A DNA stretch of 5,815 nt from Synechococcaceae cyanobacterium RL_1_2 (GTDB taxonomy: Bacteria > Cyanobacteriota > Cyanobacteriia > Cyanobacteriales > JAAUPO01). Positions within the stretch are counted from its first letter, which is position 1, and each line of letters opens with the position of its first letter. Made by a program: the position numbers and the translations under genes. The notes beneath the pieces were generated by a model. The model was not told where the DNA came from and did not search any database. It saw nothing but the letters and a program-made list of their open reading frames with translations. Positions 1-4,758 of this stretch are shown in pieces. Location: the NCBI GenBank assembly GCA_012033095.1, contig JAAUPO010000177.1, positions 1-5,815 on the forward strand. The letters run 5' to 3'.

Positions 1-11
1 ATTCAATGAAA

Positions 12-38
12 AACCCTATTGCATGGTGAATAAGGGTT
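12..38 (-). terminator. Possible intrinsic terminator of ndhO
   Basis: The bases 12-20 (AACCCTATT) and 29-38 (AATAAGGGTT) are complementary except for one bulged base and enclose an 8-base loop. Read on the minus strand, the hairpin lies 63 bases after the ndhO stop codon and runs straight into a short T-run (GGTTTTTC), the layout of a rho-independent terminator. The stem is AT-rich and has only three G-C pairs, so it is a weak one. A second, overlapping inverted repeat (34-43 with 53-61) could compete with it. Confidence 0.4.
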
Positions 39-100
39 GGTGGGCGACACTGCCACAACCCATGGGGCTGATAGAGTGTTTTACTTAGGGGCTATGGGAT

Positions 101-319
101 TTAAGCTAGCACTTCCAGTTGATCTAGCCTTAACCACACACTAGGGGTCGGAACATAAAATCTGATTAGGGCGTACTCATCTTTAATATCGAGGATTTCC
201 CCTTTGCTATCAAAAATATAATTCGGGAAGCGTCGATCGCTAGCCTTAGCTTCTAAGCTATTTTCGAGTTTGTCTTGAATGACTCTAACTAGAGTTCCCT
301 TTTTAATTTTTGCTGCCAT
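101..319 (-). CDS. ndhO: NAD(P)H-quinone oxidoreductase subunit O (NdhO)
   Basis: This 72-residue protein has the length and sequence of NdhO, a small peripheral subunit specific to the NDH-1 (photosynthetic complex I) of cyanobacteria and chloroplasts. The complex sits in the thylakoid membrane and passes electrons, mainly from ferredoxin, to plastoquinone in respiration and cyclic electron flow; NdhO binds on the cytoplasmic side of the hydrophilic arm and is reported to tune complex stability and activity. Recognisable blocks are the basic N-terminus MAAKIKKG, the segment [12 protein letters not shown] (residues 17-28), RFPNYIF (30-36), and the C-terminal [13 protein letters not shown] (57-69). 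No signal peptide or membrane helix is visible. The ATG is supported by an AAAGGG ribosome-binding site (329-334) nine bases upstream. It lies 152 bases downstream of a sugar-acid kinase gene on the same strand, with its own promoter-like sequence between them, so independent transcription is likely. Confidence 0.95.
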   Translation of the reverse strand: MAAKIKKGTLVRVIQDKLENSLEAKASDRRFPNYIFDSKGEILDIKDEYALIRFYVPTPSVWLRLDQLEVLA

Positions 320-328
320 AGAGATTAT

Positions 329-334
329 CCCTTT
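329..334 (-). promoter_or_regulatory. Ribosome-binding site of ndhO
   Basis: On the minus strand AAAGGG lies nine bases before the ATG at 319. It is a clear purine-rich site and fixes the start codon, which also gives the usual NdhO N-terminus. Confidence 0.6.
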
Positions 335-367
335 GAAATATTAAATATTTGTTCCAAATATATAGTT

Positions 368-398
368 ATTGTAAATGAAAAGTTTGATTTGCTAACAA
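368..398 (-). promoter_or_regulatory. Possible sigma-70-type promoter of ndhO
   Basis: On the minus strand a TTGTTA hexamer (398-393) and a TACAAT hexamer (373-368) are separated by 19 bases and lie about 50-80 bases upstream of the ndhO start. The two hexamers resemble -35 and -10 boxes, but the spacing is longer than the optimal 17 and the region is AT-rich enough to give such matches by chance. A 10-bp tandem duplication (400-419) lies directly upstream of the -35 element. Confidence 0.3.
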
Positions 399-399
399 T

Positions 400-419
400 T
401 TCTAGCATCTTCTAGCATC
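400..419. repeat. Tandem 10-bp duplication upstream of ndhO
   Basis: TTCTAGCATC occurs twice in immediate succession (400-409 and 410-419). The duplication lies in the spacer between the kinase stop codon and ndhO, just upstream of the best ndhO promoter candidate. It may be a simple slippage duplication or a doubled binding site; nothing in the sequence decides this. Confidence 0.8.
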
Positions 420-471
420 AAAGAATGCAGATAGTTGTTGATCTTAATGTTAATATTGCGGCGGGAAGCCT

Positions 472-1785
472 TTAGCTTAAACGCCGATAAGCCGTCAATA
501 AGCCATCGCGATCGCCCACATTCCCTGGAAATAATACCACTGGTAAATTAGGAAATAAAGGATGAGTGGGTTCCGTTCTCACCACCGAACAACCGGGGAT
601 AATTTGACCAATGAGGCGCACGGATTTCAGGCTTAATCCTGTACTCAGGACATCGTTAGAGGTGATTCCGCCTTTGCTGATCAAAAAGCCGAGATCCTGG
701 GGCAAATTATGGACTAAATCCATCAAAAAAGTGGACACCGTAACCCCAAAATCTAAGCGTTCTTGAATATCATCAAAGGCTAATTCGCCTCTGCTGGTGT
801 AGATCACTGGGGTTTTGCCAATGGCAAAGGTTTGGTTAACTTGGCTAATAATTTCTTGCTTTAGGATATCTTTATTTTCCGGTTGATCCCGGAGATAGGG
901 CACATTTACTTCAATGCCCACCACATTTTTTTCCTGGAGCAGTTCCTGTAATTGTTCTGTGGTTTTTTGCACATGGGAACCCACTAAGACTACTCCGGGC
1001 CGATCGCTGAGTTTATATTTGGCCATTTCTTCAGCGGCGATCGGTTGGGCCCCCAAGGCGGCTAGGGAAGTCAGTAAACTGGCGGCACTGCGAAAGAGAA
1101 ACTTTTTACCCTGACTAGCTTGGGCTAAAACGTCCTGGGCAAAACGATCTAAATCCCCTTGGGTTTCGGCATCCACCGCGACACAAACATTATCGGTAAA
1201 GGAAGCTAATTTATTTTGGCAACCAGCCTGTAGATCCTTCAACAGTAACCGTTGTACTTGCTCTGCGGCGATCGCGCCGGCGGTTTTTTCCTCTACGTAG
1301 TCCGGTAAATAACTATGGCTATAGGCAAACACTGAATCTTTAGCAAATTCGGTTTCATGGGCTGGGGTAGCTTGGCCATGGCTCACCACATAATGAATAC
1401 TATCTTTGGTAACCCTGCCCCCCTCAAAGAAAGCTGGGGTTAAAAAATGGGCATCGAAGGGGCCTAGTTCTTCTGCAATACCATCGGTTTCAATGGGGTA
1501 ATGGCCCCGTAAGGTGGAATCCGAGCGACTAACAATTAAAAAGTCTTGGGTATGGGTTTCCTGTAGGGCAATTTTGAGGTTACGACACACTTCCCTCGTT
1601 ACGGCGGCGGCGCGATCGGGACTCATGGCCCGGGTGTTGGTTAAGACAAAAAAGATAGGGGCCTCATCCTGTAAACCTTGCTTAAGAATTTCCACCTCCC
1701 AGGACATCAACAACAGACAACTATGCACCGTTTGGGAACCAGTGGGGTCATCATCTAAAACAATAATTTTGGGCTGATTATTCAT
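472..1785 (-). CDS. Four-carbon acid sugar kinase family protein (DUF1537)
   Basis: The 437-residue product is full length for the four-carbon acid sugar kinase family (OtnK/DtnK/YgbK type), cytosolic enzymes that phosphorylate sugar acids such as erythronate or threonate with ATP. The N-terminal substrate domain shows LDDDPTGSQTV (residues 10-20), with the Asp-rich DDxTG motif, and SRSDSTLRGHYP (86-97), the family's hallmark block. The C-terminal nucleotide-binding domain begins around PGVVLVGSH (263-271) and carries ISKGGITSNDV (369-379) and VVLFPGNVGD (416-425), with the Lys-Gly-Gly-x-Thr-Ser and Pro-Gly-Asn-x-Gly motifs. All key motifs are present, so it should be active. The start is the ATG at 1785, which places MNNQPKIIVLDDD at the expected N-terminus; its ribosome-binding site is weak. 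The dehydrogenase, isomerase and aldolase genes that accompany this kinase in proteobacteria are not in this window, so the substrate cannot be named. Confidence 0.88.
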   Translation of the reverse strand: MNNQPKIIVLDDDPTGSQTVHSCLLLMSWEVEILKQGLQDEAPIFFVLTNTRAMSPDRAAAVTREVCRNLKIALQETHTQDFLIVSRSDSTLRGHYPIETDGIAEELGPFDAHFLTPAFFEGGRVTKDSIHYVVSHGQATPAHETEFAKDSVFAYSHSYLPDYVEEKTAGAIAAEQVQRLLLKDLQAGCQNKLASFTDNVCVAVDAETQGDLDRFAQDVLAQASQGKKFLFRSAASLLTSLAALGAQPIAAEEMAKYKLSDRPGVVLVGSHVQKTTEQLQELLQEKNVVGIEVNVPYLRDQPENKDILKQEIISQVNQTFAIGKTPVIYTSRGELAFDDIQERLDFGVTVSTFLMDLVHNLPQDLGFLISKGGITSNDVLSTGLSLKSVRLIGQIIPGCSVVRTEPTHPLFPNLPVVLFPGNVGDRDGLLTAYRRLS

Positions 1786-2398
1786 AGGTCAATTTCTTAA
1801 ACAGCAAAATATATACAGAATATATACAGAGGGGCATAGGGGTAAACATTCTCCAAGCACCATTCCCACCAATGCTAAGTACAACGCGATCGATATCGCC
1901 CATCCCACATCCAATGGATCTCCTTTTGAACTAGCAAAAGCCTTACATACTGGGCATAACGCCATGTCAGATGGAGTTCTAATGGATAGAAGTGGTATTA
2001 GGTGTAACTTAAAAGTTGATGGATGTTGATGTTGTGTATATATTTTTAGGACTTGTTCATCATAAACAATTGGGTACCTATCCCCCAAAAAACGATCCCA
2101 TTAACTCCCTGTCCTCGATCGCAACAGGATAGAGCTTCTTCGCTTCAGGTGGTTTGTATAGTCAATTTAATTTAGTATGGGATGGTTATTTCTTTCGATG
2201 GAATGCTTGCAGCTGTATTTATTTCCCGTAATTACTCAAAAAAGTTATAAGTTCTCGGATTGGACTTAGGCAAAAGCCCCTTAGGATCGTGAATTAAATA
2301 ACTTAGAAATTTGTAGGGTATCCTTCAAGGGAGCGTAACCCATCGATATTTAAGTTTTAGATGTTATTAAATTCTTATTTCTTAGAGGATTTTTTAAA
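1786..2398. other. Spacer upstream of the kinase gene, no convincing gene
   Basis: About 610 bases without a gene I can defend. A 99-codon minus-strand frame (1789-2088) ends three bases before the kinase start, but its product has no recognisable domain, has an uneven mix of Cys, His and aliphatic residues, and has no clear ribosome-binding site. The plus strand is also open over much of the same stretch (1793-2028) without an early start codon. The part from 2089 to 2398 is AT-rich, has stops in every frame, and contains no tRNA-like or riboswitch-like structure that I can see. The stretch could contain a decayed gene. Confidence 0.5.
1808..1829 (-). promoter_or_regulatory. Tandem 11-bp repeat with -10-like boxes before the kinase gene
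   Basis: AATATATACAG occurs twice in tandem (1808-1818 and 1819-1829). On the minus strand this reads CTGTATATATT twice, giving two TATATT sequences that resemble -10 boxes 23 to 40 bases upstream of the kinase ATG. A similar string, GTGTATATATT, occurs once more at about 2034-2044 on the plus strand. The duplication is certain; its role as a promoter or operator is inference. Confidence 0.4.
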
Positions 2399-2477
2399 AG
2401 CCCCCTTGCCCCCATTCTGGGGAAAATCCCCTAGATTTTAACCAATGAAGTCCCCCAAATTAGGAGATTTAGGGGGC
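2399..2477. repeat. Cyanobacterial C-run/G-run palindromic repeat element
   Basis: The element opens with AGCCCCCTTGCCCCC and closes with ATTTAGGGGGC, so its ends are inverted copies of GCCCCCT. Inside are further complementary C and G runs (CCCCATTCTGGGG at about 2412-2424, GGGGAAAATCCCC at about 2419-2431, and TCCCCCAAATTAGGAGATTTAGGGGG at 2451-2476). Such AAAGCCCCCTAAATCCCCC-like palindromes are scattered in many copies in intergenic DNA of cyanobacteria. This copy has diverged in the middle (TTAGGAGA in place of an uninterrupted G run). Open frames starting in it, such as one encoding MKSPKLGDLGG, are by-products of the repeat. Confidence 0.65.
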
Positions 2478-2647
2478 GACTCCACCACATTTGATTTTTC
2501 ACACACGTTCTTAACTGCGACTAGGATAGGAGGCATTGTACTGGTTGATAACCCCTGGTCACGATCGTTCCTATCCCAGAAGGTTTTCATGGGTTTTGTG
2601 CCCTGTTTAGTCCCCCGTCATAATCCCAACCCAAGGAGTTTTAAACC
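2478..2647. other. Spacer between the palindromic repeat and the NfeD-like gene
   Basis: This stretch lies 3' of the minus-strand gene that ends at 2648. It contains an 8-bp perfect inverted repeat, GGATAGGA (2524-2531) and TCCTATCC (2569-2576), with a loop of 37 bases. No T-run follows on either strand, so it is not a standard terminator. No gene is supported here. Confidence 0.4.
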
Positions 2648-2968
2648 TTAGGCCGGAGCTTCAATCCAAGGATTAGGGGGCCCAGGGTCATTGTCCTCCG
2701 ATGTCCAATCAATGGCTTGTACAATCAATGTATTAACATTATCGCTATGGATGCCGATTACCGTTACTGCTGATTGAACATGAATAGTGACATGGTTATC
2801 AGGGGATGGAGCCGCCCGAAAAAGGGTACCTTCAATTTTGATCTGGCCCGGTCGATAACGGTTAATGGGAATGGTTACGATGCCCGTATGGCCTAAAAAA
2901 CGTCGAGGATCGTTGTTCTTATATCGCTTAGGCTTATGATATTTGGGGATAAAAGGAAAGAAAACCAC
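2648..2968 (-). CDS. Small NfeD-like OB-fold protein
   Basis: The 106-residue product has a basic N-terminal tail (residues 1-24, with KYHKPKRYK), a core of about 60 residues, and an acidic, Pro-rich tail (EDNDPGPPNPW, 91-101). The core reads GHTGIVTIPINRYRPGQIKIEGTLFRA (26-52), then TIHVQSAVTVIGIHSDNVNTLIVQA (61-85). The order G-x-x-G-x-V, P-G-x-I-x-x-x-G-x-x-F-x-A, V-x-V-I-G-I, L-x-V matches the C-terminal OB-fold domain of NfeD proteins, which normally follows membrane helices. Here there is no membrane segment, and the protein is a stand-alone domain. NfeD proteins are linked to membrane-microdomain (flotillin/stomatin) partners; the function of this short form is unknown. The start is a GTG; an in-frame TGA nine bases upstream excludes a longer protein, and AGGG (2978-2981) is a well-placed ribosome-binding site. 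It stands alone, with long spacers on both sides. Confidence 0.65.
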   Translation of the reverse strand: MVFFPFIPKYHKPKRYKNNDPRRFLGHTGIVTIPINRYRPGQIKIEGTLFRAAPSPDNHVTIHVQSAVTVIGIHSDNVNTLIVQAIDWTSEDNDPGPPNPWIEAPA

Positions 2969-2977
2969 GGTGGTTCA

Positions 2978-2981
2978 CCCT
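2978..2981 (-). promoter_or_regulatory. Ribosome-binding site supporting the GTG start of the NfeD-like gene
   Basis: AGGG on the minus strand lies nine bases before the GTG at 2968. Because no ATG is available in the N-terminal part of the frame and a stop codon lies just upstream, this site decides the start. Confidence 0.5.
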
Positions 2982-2982
2982 A

Positions 2983-3015
2983 AAAGTTGAATATTGTGAA
3001 TGATGGATCAACTTT
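2983..3015 (-). promoter_or_regulatory. Hairpin in the leader of the NfeD-like gene
   Basis: AAAGTTGA (2983-2990) and TCAACTTT (3008-3015) form a perfect 8-bp inverted repeat around a 17-base loop. On the minus strand it would fold in the mRNA leader immediately before the AGGG ribosome-binding site, so it could affect translation or mRNA stability. It has few G-C pairs. A TATAAC sequence (3049-3044, minus strand) further upstream is a possible -10 box, which would place the hairpin inside the transcript; that promoter is only a weak candidate. Confidence 0.4.
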
Positions 3016-3330
3016 GGGAGCGAATTTACTTTTTATGGTCTAGGTTATAGCGATCGGGACTCGGTTTTTCATAATGGCTGAGCACCCTGGAATAGTACAA
3101 CCTTAACTATAAAAATTTAATTGGCCGCAATTGGCATGTAATTGCATTTAAGCTGGATTAGCTCCCGATGTTAAATGGCAGACGTTAACTTAAAATTAAA
3201 CGTGGAAGGTGGGAGAGAAGAAGTCAAAATCAATTAATCAAAAATAAAAGAACGTTTGCTAGTGAATCAATAAAGTGCTGGTTTCAGAGTGTAAGCTATG
3301 GGTAATTAATTCCTAGTATAGGGCCATTGC

Positions 3331-3357
3331 CTAGGTATTTTCACTAGTAAAACCTAG
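3331..3357. repeat. Imperfect hairpin and CCTAG cluster
   Basis: CTAGGTATTT (3331-3340) pairs with AAAACCTAG (3349-3357) apart from one bulged base, around the loop TCACTAGT. The pentamer CCTAG occurs three times nearby (3312-3316, 3330-3334, 3353-3357), each followed within one base by TA. It is about 170-220 bases upstream of cbiD. It may be a protein-binding site or an RNA stem; no family is recognised. Confidence 0.3.
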
Positions 3358-3528
3358 TTACGAAGGCAAAAATATAGCTGTTGGAGATTTTTGTGGTGGA
3401 TAAAAGAAGGATCTTTATGTTTATAAATTAATGGTTTTCGGCTTATGGGGTGGGGATAGCATGGTCTAAATTTAAGCTTTCTTACGTAATATTAAAAAAC
3501 ATTTTTTCTTTTAAAGAATTAAGTCTCT

Positions 3529-4629
3529 ATGCTTGGTTACACTCTCCCTGTATTTGTTACTGCATCAGCGATCGCGGCCATTTCTAAGGTAAAGGGGCAA
3601 ACTTTACAATCGGTGAGTTTCAATTTGATTAACCCCGATGAAGAAGCCACGATCGCGATCGAGCAGGTGGCTAAATTAGGGGATTGTTCTGCCTTGGCCA
3701 TTACCCGCAGCGATCCGGGGCAAAATTTGGATCTTACCCGCCATACCCCCATTTGGGTTATGGCCACCCTAACGCCAACGACACATATTAACCATGGGGA
3801 AGAAACCCTAGAACTCATGGGGGGGGAAGGTTTAGGGAAAAAAGTCAAGGAAAACCATGCCCCCGCCATTTATGCCTATGCCCAAAAATTACTCCTAACC
3901 CATGTTAAACCTCTGATTCCGGAGGGTTATCGGGCTAGGTTAGAAATTGTGTTACCGGAAGGGGAGCAATTGGCCCTCAAAACCTCTAACGCCGCCTTTG
4001 GGGTGGTGGAGGGATTATCGTTGTTGGGTACCACGGGCATTTCCCAACCGTTAACCGCTCCGGATCAGTTGATGTTATACCAAGAGGAGCTAAAGGTTAA
4101 AGCCCAGACCCATCGGTCATTAATGTTTTGTATCGGGGAAAATGGCCTAGCGTTGGCCCAGGAATTAGGCATCGATCGCGATCGCGTGGTGAAAACGGCC
4201 AATTGGTTGGGATCAATGCTAGCCGAAGCAGGGGCAGCGGGGGTCACGTCGATCGTGTTATTGGGTTATCACGGTAAATTAATCAAATTGGCCGGGGGCA
4301 TTTTCCATACCCATCACCATGTAGCCGATGGCCGACGGGAAATTTTTAGTGCCTACTGTAGCCGGTGCGGAGTGGCTCCCCAGATCATTAACCAAGGCTT
4401 TGAAGCTTCCACCATAGAAGATGCCCGGCAAATCCTATTCGCCCATAACCCGGAGTTAGCCGATCGCGTCTATCAAACCATGGCCCAAACCATCGATGAG
4501 CGATCGCAGGAATATATTTATAACCATAGTTCTGGGGGGGTGATGGTGGGGTCAATACTATTTGATCGTCGTCGGCAAATTTTGGTTAAAAGCCCTAATG
4601 CCCATAGGATTTTACCAACACTGTGCTAA
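3529..4629 (+). CDS. cbiD: Cobalt-precorrin-5B (C1)-methyltransferase CbiD
   Basis: The 366-residue product is full length for CbiD, the cytosolic SAM-dependent enzyme that methylates C-1 of cobalt-precorrin-5B in the anaerobic branch of corrin ring synthesis. Cyanobacteria use this route for pseudocobalamin. The N-terminus GYTLPVFVTASAIAA (residues 3-17) is the cyanobacterial version. Conserved blocks follow: ITRSDPGQNLDLTRHTPIW (58-76), GGEGLGKKV (98-106), NAAFGVVEGLSLLGTTGISQPL (154-175), GENGLALAQELGI (203-215) and the signature GYHGKLIKLAGGIFHTHHH (246-264) with ADGRREIF (266-273). An in-frame TAA at 3520-3522 makes the ATG at 3529 the first possible start; the ribosome-binding site is weak, as is common in cyanobacteria. 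guaA follows on the same strand after 129 bases; cbiD next to guaA is a pairing I recall from other cyanobacteria. No lesion is seen. Confidence 0.93.
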   Translation: MLGYTLPVFVTASAIAAISKVKGQTLQSVSFNLINPDEEATIAIEQVAKLGDCSALAITRSDPGQNLDLTRHTPIWVMATLTPTTHINHGEETLELMGGEGLGKKVKENHAPAIYAYAQKLLLTHVKPLIPEGYRARLEIVLPEGEQLALKTSNAAFGVVEGLSLLGTTGISQPLTAPDQLMLYQEELKVKAQTHRSLMFCIGENGLALAQELGIDRDRVVKTANWLGSMLAEAGAAGVTSIVLLGYHGKLIKLAGGIFHTHHHVADGRREIFSAYCSRCGVAPQIINQGFEASTIEDARQILFAHNPELADRVYQTMAQTIDERSQEYIYNHSSGGVMVGSILFDRRRQILVKSPNAHRILPTLC

Positions 4630-4654
4630 GATGCCCTACACTTTAAGATGCTCG

Positions 4655-4671
4655 GATCTAGCTGATCTAGC
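4655..4671. repeat. Short direct repeat GATCTAGC downstream of cbiD
   Basis: GATCTAGC occurs at 4655-4662 and again at 4664-4671, one base apart, shortly after the cbiD stop codon. Its half-sites are also partly palindromic (AGCTGATCTAGC). No function is apparent. Confidence 0.5.
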
Positions 4672-4689
4672 GTACACTTCAACCTCCAA

Positions 4690-4719
4690 CCCTAGTGTTA
4701 TTGAGTTCAGCACTGAGGG
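4690..4719 (+). promoter_or_regulatory. Hairpin in the cbiD-guaA spacer
   Basis: CCCTAGTG (4690-4697) pairs with CACTGAGGG (4711-4719) through eight base pairs and one bulged G, around a 13-base loop. It lies 40 bases before the guaA start. No T-run follows, so it is not a textbook terminator. It might weaken read-through from cbiD or be a leader structure of guaA. It does not match a purine or guanine riboswitch that I recognise. Confidence 0.35.
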
Positions 4720-4758
4720 AACCTAACCTTTCTATTCACTCCATCGCCGTTTAAGACA

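Larger units (their letters stand above)
2969..3528. other. Long AT-rich spacer between divergent NfeD-like and cbiD genes
   Basis: These 560 bases separate two divergently transcribed genes and must hold both promoters. I see no gene: the longest start-to-stop frames are very short. There is no sequence I can recognise as a B12 box, so a cobalamin riboswitch before cbiD is not supported. Visible structure comprises the leader hairpin at 2983-3015, a small hairpin GCAATT/AATTGC (3127-3132 with 3140-3145), and an imperfect hairpin at 3331-3357 within a cluster of three CCTAG motifs. Confidence 0.5.

Noticed and set aside
914..1114. Plus-strand frame inside the kinase gene
   Set aside because: It is antisense to the conserved kinase sequence and has no protein-like features of its own; the same applies to the frame at 1514-1777.
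1789..2088. 99-codon minus-strand frame ending three bases before the kinase gene
   Set aside because: The close spacing looks like coupling, but the translation resembles no family, has an irregular composition, lacks a clear ribosome-binding site, and the opposite strand is equally open. Conservation in relatives would be needed to revive it.
2445..2651. Plus-strand frame starting MKSPKLGDLGG
   Set aside because: It starts inside the palindromic repeat; such translations are a known artefact of these C/G-run repeats, and the rest has no recognisable domain.
3349..3362. NtcA-like site GTA-N9-TAC near 3347-3361
   Set aside because: The spacing is nine rather than the canonical eight bases and no matching -10 box lies at the proper distance toward cbiD.
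3016..3528. Cobalamin riboswitch upstream of cbiD
   Set aside because: I looked for a B12-box-like sequence and found none on either strand; reading by eye cannot exclude a divergent one.
3537..3869. Minus-strand frames inside cbiD (also 4065-4247)
   Set aside because: These are shadows of the cbiD reading frame with no ribosome-binding site or recognisable product.
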